Of a stretch of 64,000 nt of DNA, positions 25,371 to 34,174 are shown in pieces. How positions within the stretch are numbered: the first letter of the stretch is position 1; each line of letters begins with the position of its first letter. The notes below the pieces were generated by a model. The model had not been told where the DNA came from, searched no databases, and saw only the letters and a list, made by a program, of their open reading frames with translations. A program made the translations under genes and the position numbers. Source of the DNA: JBCBAP01 sp038532435 (lineage in GTDB: Bacteria; Pseudomonadota; Alphaproteobacteria; Rhodobacterales; Rhodobacteraceae); the NCBI GenBank assembly GCA_038532435.1, contig JBCBAP010000003.1:1-64000 (forward strand). The letters are read 5' to 3'.

Positions 25371-26404
25371 CCCTTTCGCCCGGCAAACTCTGGGGTTTTC
25401 GCCGCATGGCCGACGCCAGCGGCCTCTTCAAGATGACCGCCGTCGACCAGCGTCCGCCGATCAAGAACCCCATCAAGGCCCATCTCGGCACCGATGAGGC
25501 CCCGTGGGAGGAGGTCGCGCGGTTCAAGACACTGCTCGTCGAGACGCTCCAGGGTCAGTCAAGCGCCATGCTCCTCGATCCCCACTACGCGATCCCCCAC
25601 GGGATCGACCGCTACAGCCCGACGAAGGGCCTGATCGTGACGCTTGAGGACAGCCTCTTCGAGGAGACCGACGGCGGGCGGCTCTCGGCCGAGATCGACG
25701 ACTGGTCCGTCGGCAAGATCAAGCGAATGGGCGGTGACGCGGTCAAGGTGCTCGCCTGGTACCGGCCAGACGCCTCCGACGAGGTCAACCGCGCGCAGCA
25801 GGACTTCACCAAACGGATCGGGGAGGCATGCGCCCGGTTCGACATCCCCTTCCTGTTCGAGCTGCTGGTCTATCCACTCGCCAAGGACGCACACCAGACC
25901 AAGGACTATGTGGAGATGCAGGGCAAGAAGGCGGACGATGTGCTCGCCTCCGTCGAGGAATTTGCCAAGCCGGACTACGGCGTCGATGTCTTCAAGCTGG
26001 AAAGTCCGATCAACGCTGGCGATGTCCCCGGCATCGGCAATGACGGCTGGGAGGCCGCGCAGGAGGTCTTCGACGAGATGGGACGGCTCGCCGGGCGGCC
26101 CTGGGTTATGCTCTCCGCCGGTGCAGGAAAGCCCGAGTTTCACAACGTTCTGACCCATGCCTACAAGGCGGGCGCGAGCGGTTTTCTGGCGGGCCGGGCA
26201 ATCTGGCTCGACGCGTTCAAGCATTATCCGGACTGGGACCGCATCCGCACGGAGCTCGAAGGTGAGAGCGCGGACTACATGGCGGGCCTTAACGCGCTGA
26301 CGGATGCGGAAGCCACTCCCTGGCACGCGCATCCGTGTTATGGTGGGGCGGCGGGCTTCACCCCTGTGGATGCCAGCTTCCGACAGCAATACGGAGATAT
26401 CTGA
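25367..26404 (+). CDS. Class I aldolase of the LacD/YihT type, probable sulfofructose-1-phosphate aldolase
   Basis: This 345-residue (beta/alpha)8 aldolase should split the phosphorylated ketose to DHAP plus an aldehyde, predicted here to be 3-sulfolactaldehyde. Family landmarks are KMTAVDQRPP near the N-terminus, AVKVLAWYRPD, and VFKLESP with the Schiff-base lysine at about residue 210. PWVMLSAGAGKPEF and AGASGFLAGRAIW form the phosphate end. The same blocks occur in E. coli YihT and in tagatose-bisphosphate aldolases, so substrate choice depends on the neighbouring YihV-like kinase. The ATG overlaps the kinase stop, and the isomerase ATG overlaps its own stop. A longer upstream frame is a shadow of the kinase gene. 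Confidence 0.8.
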   Translation: MTLSPGKLWGFRRMADASGLFKMTAVDQRPPIKNPIKAHLGTDEAPWEEVARFKTLLVETLQGQSSAMLLDPHYAIPHGIDRYSPTKGLIVTLEDSLFEETDGGRLSAEIDDWSVGKIKRMGGDAVKVLAWYRPDASDEVNRAQQDFTKRIGEACARFDIPFLFELLVYPLAKDAHQTKDYVEMQGKKADDVLASVEEFAKPDYGVDVFKLESPINAGDVPGIGNDGWEAAQEVFDEMGRLAGRPWVMLSAGAGKPEFHNVLTHAYKAGASGFLAGRAIWLDAFKHYPDWDRIRTELEGESADYMAGLNALTDAEATPWHAHPCYGGAAGFTPVDASFRQQYGDI

Positions 26405-27789
26405 TGGCGCGCATCGGCCTCCTTCCCCTTGGCCGCCCGACCTTCGACGTGCCCTTCGCGGAGGAGAAGCTGGTCGGGATGCTGTCCGCGCTCGACGCGA
26501 CCGGGCACGAGGTCGTCGGCCCGCGAACGCTCCTCTTCGATGGTGCGGCGACGGAGGCTGCGATCGCGGCGCTGCAGGCGGCGGAGATCGACCGGCTGCT
26601 GCTCCTGCAGGTGACCTTTACCGACGCATCCATGACCGTGAAGGCGGCGGATGCGTTCGACTGCCCGCTCGGGATCTGGGCTGTGCCCGAACCGAGGCTG
26701 GGTGGACGGCTGCGGCTGAATTCCTTCTGCGGGCTCAACCTCGCCTCCCACGCACTCGGTCTGAACGATCGCCGTTTCGGCTGGCTTTACGCCGAGCCGG
26801 AGCGGGCCGGCAGCGCGCTTGAGGACCTGCTTAGCGGAGCGCGGGATGTGACGCCTTTGCCCAACACATCCTCCGCCGCGTTCACCCACCCACCGGCCGA
26901 TGCTGCCCTGAATAGGATCCGGGGCCGACGGATCGGGCGCATTGGCGCCCATCCGGACGGTTTTGAAACCTGCGCCTACGATCCGGTGAAGATCGAGGCT
27001 CTCGCCGGGATCTCGGTCGATGAAATCGCGCTCGAAACACTTTTCGACAGCGCCCGGGCGGTGCCGGAGGCCGTCGTGGCGGAAACACACCGCGAGGCCG
27101 CCGATATCCTGACCGGTCTCGACGGTGTCGATGCGGGTGAGCTCGACAAATCGCTCCGCCTGAAGTCGGCCCTCGACGGGCTGCGGGGTCAGGGCGGCTA
27201 CGACGCCTTCGCGATCCGGTGCTGGCCCGAGACGTTCACCGAGTATGGCGGCGCCGTCTGCGGCCCGGTCTCTATGCTGGGTGAGGCGCGGGTTCCCTGC
27301 GCCTGCGAGGCGGACGTCTACGGTGCGCTGAGCCAGATGGTGCTGCAGGAGGTCGCCGAAGCCCCCGTCTTTCTCGTGGATCTTGTGGATATGGACGCGG
27401 AGGATGATACCGGCGTCGTCTGGCATTGCGGTCAGGCGCCGATCTCGATGGCGGATCCGGACGCAGTTGCCTCCGCCACGATCCACACCAACCGAAAGAT
27501 GCCCCTCCTCTTCGAATTCCCGCTCAAGCCCGGTCGCGTGACGCTCATGCGGATCAGTCAGGCCCACGGGGACCCGAAGATGATCCTTGCGGGCGCGGAA
27601 ATGCTCAAGCGGCCCATGGCCTTCACCGGGACGTCCGGCGTCCTGCGTTTTGACCGGCCCGTCGCCGAAGTTTTGCCCGATATCCTCGATAGTGGGCTGG
27701 AACATCATATGGCGCTCGCCTACGACGAGCAGAGAGACGCGTTGCGGGCCATGGCGGCGGCCATGGACCTGCCCTTGATCGAGTTGTGA
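26404..27789 (+). CDS. L-fucose/arabinose isomerase-fold protein, probable sulfoquinovose isomerase (SqvD-like)
   Basis: A 461-residue product related to L-fucose/L-arabinose isomerases. It shows an N-terminal alpha/beta part (LLLLQVTFTDASMTVKAADAF). The C-terminal active-site region has ACEADVYGALSQMVLQ, FLVDLVDMD and WHCGQAP, whose acidic and histidine residues are plausible metal ligands. Sulfo-EMP2 pathways, described in Arthrobacter, use an isomerase of this fold (SqvD) to turn sulfoquinovose into sulfofructose instead of the YihS type. The location between the aldolase and a Gfo/Idh/MocA gene matches that arrangement. Start and stop overlap or closely abut both neighbours. Specificity is inferred from context, not from recognised residues. 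Confidence 0.72.
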   Translation: MARIGLLPLGRPTFDVPFAEEKLVGMLSALDATGHEVVGPRTLLFDGAATEAAIAALQAAEIDRLLLLQVTFTDASMTVKAADAFDCPLGIWAVPEPRLGGRLRLNSFCGLNLASHALGLNDRRFGWLYAEPERAGSALEDLLSGARDVTPLPNTSSAAFTHPPADAALNRIRGRRIGRIGAHPDGFETCAYDPVKIEALAGISVDEIALETLFDSARAVPEAVVAETHREAADILTGLDGVDAGELDKSLRLKSALDGLRGQGGYDAFAIRCWPETFTEYGGAVCGPVSMLGEARVPCACEADVYGALSQMVLQEVAEAPVFLVDLVDMDAEDDTGVVWHCGQAPISMADPDAVASATIHTNRKMPLLFEFPLKPGRVTLMRISQAHGDPKMILAGAEMLKRPMAFTGTSGVLRFDRPVAEVLPDILDSGLEHHMALAYDEQRDALRAMAAAMDLPLIEL

Positions 27790-27791
27790 CC

Positions 27792-29050
27792 ATGACTGTG
27801 AGATACGGAATTATCGGCGCTGGCATGATGGGCCAGGAGCATATGCGCAACATCTTCCTGCTGGACGGCGCGGAAGTGTCCGCGTTCGCCGATCCGGACC
27901 CGGACATGCGCACCGCGGCCCACAACCTATCCGGCGCGGAAGGCTTCGCCGACTACCGCGAGATGCTGGCCTCGGGTCTGTGCGACGCGCTCGTCATCGT
28001 CACGCCGAACCATACGCATATCAACGTGATGCGGGACTGTCTTAAGACNNNNNNNNNNNNNNNNNNNNNNNNNNNNNNNNNNNNNNNNNNNNNNNNNNNN
28101 NNNNNNNNNNNNNNNNNNNNNNNNNNNNNNNNNNNNNNNNNNNNNNNNTCATCGTCACGCCGAACCATACGCATATCAACGTGATGCGGGACTGTCTTAA
28201 GACCGATCTGCCAATCCTGTGCGAAAAGCCCTTGGGCATCAACGTGGCCGAGTGCCAGGAGATCGCAGCGCTGACCAACGCCCGCTCCGCCCCGGTTTGG
28301 GTGGCCATGGAGTACCGCTATATGCCGCCCGTGCAGCGCCTTCTGGAGGAGGTGGAGAAGGGGACCACCGGCCCGCTCCAGATGCTTGCGATCCGGGAGC
28401 ATCGCTTCCCCTTCCTGCCCAAGGTCAACGACTGGAATCGGTTCAACGAGAATACGGGCGGCACGCTCGTGGAGAAATGCTGCCATTTCTTCGACCTCAT
28501 GCGGCTGATCCTTGGGGGAGAGCCGGTGCGGGTCTACGCCTCCGGCGCCATGGACGTGAATCACCGGGACGAAAGCTATCAGGGGCGTCAGCCGGACATT
28601 CTCGACAACGCCTTTGTCGTCGTCGATTTCGACAACGGCACCCGCGCGATGCTCGACCTTTGCATGTTCGCAGAAGGGTCCTACTGGCAGGAGGTGATCA
28701 CCGCCACCGGACCGGATGCCCGGGTCGAGGCGAAGATCCCGGGTCCCGCGCGCTTCAATCCTTCGGGGGAGGAGCGGCTGTCCCAAATGGTGATCTCTCC
28801 GCGGGTGAGCAAACGCGTGGAAACCCATGATATCCATGTGGATCATCTGGTCCTGTCCGCGGGGGACCATCACGGGTCGACCTACTACCAGCATCGCAAG
28901 TTCCTCGACATCATCCGAAACGGCGGGGAGCCGGAGGTGAGCGTCGCCGACGGCCTGATCGCGGTCGCCGTGGGCGCGGCGGCGGAGGAGTCCGTGCGCA
29001 GCGGACAGGCCGTCACCCTGCCCCGCCTTGCGCTGCGCGGGGCCGCTTAA
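27792..29050 (+). CDS. Gfo/Idh/MocA-family protein, candidate NAD-dependent sulfoquinovosidase (interrupted by artificial N gap)
   Basis: A Rossmann-fold protein opening RYGIIGAGMMGQEHMRN, with the EKP motif in ILCEKPLGIN and a C-terminal domain containing GGTLVEKCCHFFDLMRLILGG. Removing the 100 N and one copy of the flanking 55-bp duplicate joins both halves in frame to 367 residues, the normal family length. Some proteins of this family are NAD-dependent sulfoquinovosidases (GH188, SqgA) that work upstream of sulfo-EMP2 enzymes, which fits the preceding genes. A plain sugar dehydrogenase is the main alternative. The ATG is 3 bases after the isomerase stop. It is the last gene of the operon; flagellar genes follow. 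Confidence 0.75.
27994..28203. repeat. 55-bp identical sequence on both sides of an assembly gap
   Basis: Bases 27994-28048 are identical to 28149-28203, with exactly 100 N between. The two contig ends therefore overlap by 55 bp, and the duplication is a scaffolding artefact rather than a biological repeat. Collapsing the copies restores one continuous reading frame in the Gfo/Idh/MocA gene. Confidence 0.95.
28049..28148. other. 100-N assembly gap (placeholder)
   Basis: Exactly one hundred N, the conventional placeholder for a gap of unknown size. The flanking duplicate shows that the true missing length is probably zero or negative. Confidence 0.98.
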
Positions 29051-29061
29051 CCCTTCGCTAA
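29047..29061. promoter_or_regulatory. CtrA-like box before the transglycosylase-flhA operon
   Basis: TTAA-N7-CTAA overlaps the last codons of the preceding operon and lies about 75 bases before the transglycosylase GTG. It reads TTAACCCTTCGCTAAC including the trailing C, close to full CtrA consensus. It is the first element after the catabolic island and could restart flagellar control there. Confidence 0.55.
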
Positions 29062-29136
29062 CCAAGCGCGAACGCTTTGTTAGGACATCGCCCTTAGGTC
29101 TTCTGCCACCGACAGGTGTGCAGGAGAACCCGCCAC

Positions 29137-29856
29137 GTGACCCATCGTCCATGTCTCTGGCTTACCCGCCTCGTGCTGTGTGCACTGGCGCTGTTGAACG
29201 GCGCGGACCGGGCGATGGGATCGGCGGAGCTCTGTTACCATGCCGGGGCCCGCGCCGCGGCTGCCCACGGCATTCCCGCCCCCGTGATGCATGCACTTAC
29301 GCTTACGGAAACCGGGCGTCGCGGTCCCGAGGGGCTCGCCCCCTGGCCCTGGACCGTGAACATGGAGGGGGACGGACACTGGTTCGCCACGCGCGCGGAC
29401 GCGATCGCTTTTGTGACGCAGAGGGCAGCTTCCGGCGCGCGCAGCTACGATGTCGGATGCTTTCAGTTGAACCACCGGTGGCATGGGGACCAGTTCGACT
29501 CCCTTGACGCCATGTTCGGACCGGACGCGAACGCGGACTACGCAGCACGCTATCTCATCGAGCAGTTCGACGCGCAGGGCAGCTGGGAAGCTGCCGCCGG
29601 CGCGTACCACAGCAAGACACCGCACTACGCCGCGCGGTACCGCGACCGTTTCTCTGACATTCTCGCGGATCTCTCGACCCGGCCCGTGCCGACCCTGAAA
29701 CGGGGACCCCAATCGCCGCACTTCGTCACGCTCTATACCCCATTGGTCCCGGGTGCCGCACCGCCCCCTCCACAGAGCGCAGGCTCTGCGATGCCGGCCC
29801 TCTCCGCCCTCGGGGGGCCGCTCGTCTCCGCCGCCAATGCGCCCCTGATCGACTGA
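29137..29856 (+). CDS. Flagellar-locus lytic transglycosylase (SLT domain)
   Basis: A 239-residue secreted enzyme likely to open the peptidoglycan for the rod, taking the role played by the FlgJ C-terminal domain in enterics. It starts at a GTG 9 bases after AGGAGA, with a Sec signal (about residues 1-30). The SLT core shows MHALTLTETGRRG with the catalytic glutamate, SYDVGCFQLNHRWHGDQF, and AARYLIEQFDAQGSWEAAAGAYHSKTP. A proline- and alanine-rich tail follows. It sits 3 bases before flhA. The separate rod-binding protein at 43600 lacks any hydrolase domain, so the two probably divide the FlgJ function. Confidence 0.87.
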   Translation: MTHRPCLWLTRLVLCALALLNGADRAMGSAELCYHAGARAAAAHGIPAPVMHALTLTETGRRGPEGLAPWPWTVNMEGDGHWFATRADAIAFVTQRAASGARSYDVGCFQLNHRWHGDQFDSLDAMFGPDANADYAARYLIEQFDAQGSWEAAAGAYHSKTPHYAARYRDRFSDILADLSTRPVPTLKRGPQSPHFVTLYTPLVPGAAPPPPQSAGSAMPALSALGGPLVSAANAPLID

Positions 29857-29859
29857 TCC

Positions 29860-31935
29860 ATGGGGTTCAATATCAAGGCGCTATACCAACCGACCGTGCT
29901 GCTCACGCTCGCGCTGATGGCGGTGATCGTAATGATGGTGCTGCCCATGCCCGCGGTCGTGCTCGACCTCGGGCTCGCGGCGTCGTTCGCGCTGGCGATC
30001 CTGATCTTCACCAACACGCTCTTTATCGAACGGCCGCTCGACTTCTCGTCCTTTCCGACGATCCTGCTGGCCTCCCTGATGCTCCGCCTGTCGCTGAACG
30101 TGTCCTCAACGAAGCTCATCATCGGGGAGGGTCACACGGGCACCTCCGCCGCGGGCAACGTGATCGAGGGCTTCGCCATGTTCATCATGGGGGGGAGCGT
30201 ATTTCTGGGGCTCGTCGTCTTCGGCGTGCTCCTCATCGTGAACTTCATCGTCATCACGAAGGGTGCTGGCCGCATGGCGGAGGTCGGCGCGCGGTTCGCA
30301 CTCGACGGCATGCCGGGCAAGCAGCTCGCAATCGACAGCGACATGGCCGCGGGCGCGCTCACCCATGAGGAAGCCAAGGCTCGGAGGAAGCTGGAACAGG
30401 AGGAAACCACCTTCTTCGGCTCCCTCGATGGCGCGTCCAAATTCGTAAAGGGCGACGCGGTCGCGGGGCTTCTGATCACGCTTCTCAATCTGGTGATGGG
30501 GCTCGCGATTGGCGTCTTCTTCCACGACATGCCCATCGCGCGGGCGCTCGAGACCTACGCGATCCTGACCGTGGGCGACGGCCTGGTGAACCAGATCCCC
30601 GCGGTGATCATCTCCATTGCCTCGGCGCTCCTGCTCTCCAAAGGCGGGGCCCACGGCTCCGCGGACAAGGCATTGCTGACCCAGCTCGGCGGTTTTCCGG
30701 TGGCGCTCCTCACCGTTGCGGTTCTGATGGCACTCTTCGGGCTCATCCCAGGCCTGCCGCTCTTTCCGTTTGTCACCGGCGCGCTCCTGCTCGGCCTTGC
30801 GGCCTACCTCTCCCACCGCGCGCAGACCCGTGCAGCACCCGAACCCGCAGCTGATCCCACGCCCCCCACGCCCGCGCAGAAACCGCTCGGCGACCTTTTG
30901 GACCTCGATGAGATCCACATGCAGTTCGCCCCGGATCTGGTGCCGACGGTGATGGATGAGGCGGTCGGGCTCGACGCCCGCATACGCAACATGCGCAACC
31001 ACATTGCGGAGGTGTTCGGGCTTATCATTCCGGAGATCCGGTTGACGGATGATCCGGGCCTGCCCCGCCATACCTATGCGATCCGCATACACGGGGTCGA
31101 CGTTGCCCGCAGCGAGATCGAGCCCAATCGCGTTCTGATGCTGCTGCCTGCCGATCCGGGACGTGCGCCCCCGGGGCGCGACGTGTCCGAACCGGTCTAT
31201 GGTGCCGCCGCCCGCTGGATCGACCCGGACCAGCAGGAGGCGGCAGCCCTCGACGGGTTTTCCGTCGTCTCCCCGACGGAGGTGATCGCGACCCACCTCC
31301 TCGAAATCATCAAGCAGAATTTCGGCCGGCTGCTCAACCGCCGCTCTCTCCGCAAGCTGCTCGACGAGTTCGTGGCACCCACGGATCCGGCGCGGGCGGC
31401 CGCGAACAAGCGCATGCTCGATGAGTTCATCCCGGACAAGGTCCCGGTCGACCTCCTGCAGACCGTGCTGCGGCTCCTCCTCGACGAACGCGTTTCGGTC
31501 CGCAACCTGCCGCTCATCCTCGAGGCCATCGCGGAGGCCTCGGGCAGTAACCTGCCCCCCGACCGGATCGCGGAGCATGTGCGCCAACGGCTCGGCTTCC
31601 AGCTCGTTGCCGAGTTGCAGGAGGCGGACGGCGCTCTACCGCTCCTGCAGCTTTCCCCCGGGTGGGAAGCACTGTTCAACACCCATCAGATCGACGGGCC
31701 CGACGGAAGCGTCGACATCGCCCTGCCGCCGGAGGAGTTCAACCGCCTCGCCGGATCCGTGTCGGAGAAGCTCGCCGAAAGCTCCGCCCGGGGCCGGTAC
31801 CCGGCCATTGTCACATCCGCACTGCGCCGCCGGTTCGTGCAGACCGTGCTGACCTCGAAGGGCATCCGCAATCCGGTGCTGTCCTTCGAGGAGATCGGCC
31901 CGGGCGCGAAGCCCGCCCTGCTCGGGAGCGTGTGA
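29860..31935 (+). CDS. flhA: Flagellar export apparatus protein FlhA
   Basis: FlhA forms the nonameric export gate that receives chaperone-substrate complexes. The 691 residues comprise about eight N-terminal membrane helices (to roughly residue 315) and a large cytoplasmic domain. The FHIPEP signature region is visible as GAGRMAEVGARFALDGMPGKQLAIDSDMAAG. The linker at about residues 320-345 is proline-rich. Cytoplasmic landmarks are YAIRIHGVDVARSEIEPNRVL, ATHLLEIIKQNFGRLLNRR and the C-terminal FEEIGPGAKPALLGSV. It is followed 3 bases later by fliR. Confidence 0.98.
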   Translation: MGFNIKALYQPTVLLTLALMAVIVMMVLPMPAVVLDLGLAASFALAILIFTNTLFIERPLDFSSFPTILLASLMLRLSLNVSSTKLIIGEGHTGTSAAGNVIEGFAMFIMGGSVFLGLVVFGVLLIVNFIVITKGAGRMAEVGARFALDGMPGKQLAIDSDMAAGALTHEEAKARRKLEQEETTFFGSLDGASKFVKGDAVAGLLITLLNLVMGLAIGVFFHDMPIARALETYAILTVGDGLVNQIPAVIISIASALLLSKGGAHGSADKALLTQLGGFPVALLTVAVLMALFGLIPGLPLFPFVTGALLLGLAAYLSHRAQTRAAPEPAADPTPPTPAQKPLGDLLDLDEIHMQFAPDLVPTVMDEAVGLDARIRNMRNHIAEVFGLIIPEIRLTDDPGLPRHTYAIRIHGVDVARSEIEPNRVLMLLPADPGRAPPGRDVSEPVYGAAARWIDPDQQEAAALDGFSVVSPTEVIATHLLEIIKQNFGRLLNRRSLRKLLDEFVAPTDPARAAANKRMLDEFIPDKVPVDLLQTVLRLLLDERVSVRNLPLILEAIAEASGSNLPPDRIAEHVRQRLGFQLVAELQEADGALPLLQLSPGWEALFNTHQIDGPDGSVDIALPPEEFNRLAGSVSEKLAESSARGRYPAIVTSALRRRFVQTVLTSKGIRNPVLSFEEIGPGAKPALLGSV

Positions 31936-31938
31936 GCG

Positions 31939-32706
31939 ATGCTCGAGATCCTTTCGCTCCTCCTTGCCGTCGCCCAGACATGGGTCGAGACGGCCGCCCT
32001 CGTCTTCGCCCGCGTCGGCAGCGCGGTGGCACTCATGCCCGGTTTCGGCTCTCAGCTGCTGCCGCGGCGTCTCCGGCTCGCGGTTGCGCTGTCCTTCACG
32101 GCGATCCTCGTTCCCCTCGTCGGGGATGATCTGGCACCACCTGAGGCGTTTCTGCCCGCGCTCATGGCGGAGGTGTCGGTCGGGGTGATCCTCGGCCTCT
32201 CTCTCCGCCTCCTTGTCATGGCGCTGCAGTTCGCCGGCTCAATCGCAGCACAGTCGAGCGCGGTCGCCCACGTGATGGCTGCCGGCGCCATGCCGGACCC
32301 GATGCCTGCGCTCGGCAACATCCTCGTACTCGCCGCGATCACGCTTGCCTTGACCCTCGGGTTGCACCTGAAGATCGCGGAGGCGCTCGCGCTCTCCTAT
32401 GATGCAGCTCCCCTGGGGCGGTTGCCCCGCGCGGATCTGCTCGCTGACTGGATCGTCGCGCGGGGGGCGCATGCGGTGGGTCTTGGCCTCACACTCTCCG
32501 CGCCCTTTGTCCTCGGCGCGTTCGTCTACAACCTGGCTCTCGGTGCAATCAACAAAGCGATGCCGCAGCTCATGGTCGCGTTCGTCGGGGCACCGGTGAT
32601 CAGCGGCGGCACGCTTCTGATGCTCCTGCTCGCGAGCCCGCTGCTCCTCACCGTCTGGGTGAAGCAGGTGGACGCCCTTCTCGCGGCCCCCCTCGCGGTG
32701 CCCTGA
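31939..32706 (+). CDS. fliR: Flagellar export gate protein FliR
   Basis: FliR is a core gate subunit assembled with FliP and FliQ. The 255 residues form about six hydrophobic helices. Family segments are VETAALVFARVGSAVALMPGFG near the N-terminus, the central MALQFAGSIAAQSSAVAH, and ALGAINKAMPQLMVAFVGAPV. The ATG follows flhA by 3 bases, and the TGA overlaps the flhB ATG. The flhA-fliR-flhB order is a common alphaproteobacterial arrangement. Confidence 0.95.
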   Translation: MLEILSLLLAVAQTWVETAALVFARVGSAVALMPGFGSQLLPRRLRLAVALSFTAILVPLVGDDLAPPEAFLPALMAEVSVGVILGLSLRLLVMALQFAGSIAAQSSAVAHVMAAGAMPDPMPALGNILVLAAITLALTLGLHLKIAEALALSYDAAPLGRLPRADLLADWIVARGAHAVGLGLTLSAPFVLGAFVYNLALGAINKAMPQLMVAFVGAPVISGGTLLMLLLASPLLLTVWVKQVDALLAAPLAVP

Positions 32707-33800
32707 TGGCGGACCAGGACGATCCCTCCGGCGGTGAAAAAACCCAGGAGCCGTCCTCGCACAAGCTCGCGGAGGCGCGGCGGAAAGGCGACGTCACCCG
32801 CTCGACGGACCTTGCAGGGGCCGCAGCCTATGCGTCCCTTCTCGTGGCCAGTGCCGCAATGGGCACGGCGATCGTGACCTCCGCGGGAGGGACTCTTGCC
32901 CGTGTCTTCGACCATGCGGATCGGCTCTCCGGCCCATTGACCGGTCCCGGTGGCCCCGGACTGTCCGGCGCACTGGTGGTTGAGGTTCTGCAGCCGCTCA
33001 GCGGTCTGCTGCTGGCACCGCTCGCCGGCGCGTCCCTGTGCTTGATCGCCCAGCGCGCCTTTGCCCCCTCAGCCGAGAAACTGCTGCCCAAGCTCTCGCG
33101 CATCGATCCGATTTCGAACGCGAAGCAGAAGTTCGGCCTTTCCGGCATGGTCGAGTTCCTAAAAACGGCGTCGAAGATGGGCCTTGTGGGCGCGCTCGTC
33201 GTCGTCCTGCTCCTCAGCCAGAGCGATCGGATCATTGGCGCCTCTCAGGCTGATCCGGCGACGGTCGTGCGACTGATGGGAGGGCTGTTCATCCAGCTCC
33301 TCGCCCTTGTGACCGGCATCGCCGTGATCATCGGACTGCTCGACTACGCGTGGCAGAGCTTCGATCACCGCCGAAAACTCCGCATGAGCCATCAAGAACT
33401 GAAGGACGAGGCGAAGACCACCGAGGGCGATCCACAGATGAAAGCCCAGCGCCGCGCCCGGGCGGAGGAGATCGCGACGAACCGCATGATGGCCGATGTG
33501 CCGACCGCGGACGTTGTGATCGTCAACCCGACCCACTATGCGGTCGCGCTGCGCTGGTCGCGCAAGCGCGGGACGGCACCGGTTTGCGTCGCGAAGGGTG
33601 TCGACGAGGTGGCGCTGCGTATCCGGACTCTCGCCGAACAGCACGGCATTCCGATCCGGCAAGACGCTCCAACAGCGCGAAGCCTGCATGCCGCGACACG
33701 GGTCGGTGCCGAGATCGACGAGGAGCACTACCGCACCGTTGCCGCTGCCATCCGCTTCGCAGACCGGATGCGCCGCCTTGCGCGGGAGCGTGGGCGGTGA
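32706..33800 (+). CDS. flhB: Flagellar export switch protein FlhB
   Basis: FlhB controls the change of export substrate from rod/hook to filament by self-cleavage. The 364 residues open with EKTQEPSSHKLAEARRKGDVTRSTDL, then four membrane helices, a linker with SHQELKDEAKTTEGDPQMKAQRR, and the autocleavage site NPTHYAVALRW (about residues 274-284). The intact NPTH predicts normal processing. The ATG overlaps the fliR stop; the TGA overlaps the GTG of the following small gene. Its partner in switching, FliK, is encoded at 43949. Confidence 0.97.
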   Translation: MADQDDPSGGEKTQEPSSHKLAEARRKGDVTRSTDLAGAAAYASLLVASAAMGTAIVTSAGGTLARVFDHADRLSGPLTGPGGPGLSGALVVEVLQPLSGLLLAPLAGASLCLIAQRAFAPSAEKLLPKLSRIDPISNAKQKFGLSGMVEFLKTASKMGLVGALVVVLLLSQSDRIIGASQADPATVVRLMGGLFIQLLALVTGIAVIIGLLDYAWQSFDHRRKLRMSHQELKDEAKTTEGDPQMKAQRRARAEEIATNRMMADVPTADVVIVNPTHYAVALRWSRKRGTAPVCVAKGVDEVALRIRTLAEQHGIPIRQDAPTARSLHAATRVGAEIDEEHYRTVAAAIRFADRMRRLARERGR

Positions 33801-34174
33801 GCAAGACCACCCGGCTCAAGCGCGTGTTGCGGATCTGTGCGTTGACGCAAGAGGCTTGCGATAGGGCCCTTGCAACCCTCACGGCCGAGGACAACGCACT
33901 AGGCGAAGAGTTGCATCGGTTGCTCATGGCGCCCCACAGCGCGGACTTTAGAACCACCGCCTGGCGATCAACCCGACAGATCGCCCTGCAATCCCGAAGG
34001 GCTGCACTGGTCTCTCAGATCTCCGACGCGAGGGCTGCATGCGCACGAGCCGTGGGGCGTCACGACACAGTCAGAAAGCTGCTCGAAAAGGCAAAAGCGG
34101 CGGAAGAGTTGGAGGCGGCCCGGCGCGAGGAAGCCACCCACGTCCCTACATGTCCTGTCGCACCACATCGGTGA
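33797..34174 (+). CDS. Small coiled-coil flagellar protein, FliJ candidate
   Basis: A 125-residue product starting at a GTG that overlaps the flhB stop. Nearly all of it is predicted to be helical and charged: ACDRALATLTAEDNALGEELHRL and RRAALVSQISDARAACARAV, then a C-terminal KAKAAEELEAARREEA segment. FliJ, a coiled-coil stalk of the FliI ATPase, has such a composition and is otherwise missing from this locus. The family is too divergent for certainty, and its position is not beside fliI. Its 3' end overlaps that of the convergent second fliL gene by 29 bases. Confidence 0.6.
   Translation: MSKTTRLKRVLRICALTQEACDRALATLTAEDNALGEELHRLLMAPHSADFRTTAWRSTRQIALQSRRAALVSQISDARAACARAVGRHDTVRKLLEKAKAAEELEAARREEATHVPTCPVAPHR

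Noticed and set aside
28049..28148. Real insertion or broken gene at the N run
   Set aside because: The flanking 55-bp identity and in-frame join show an assembly artefact.
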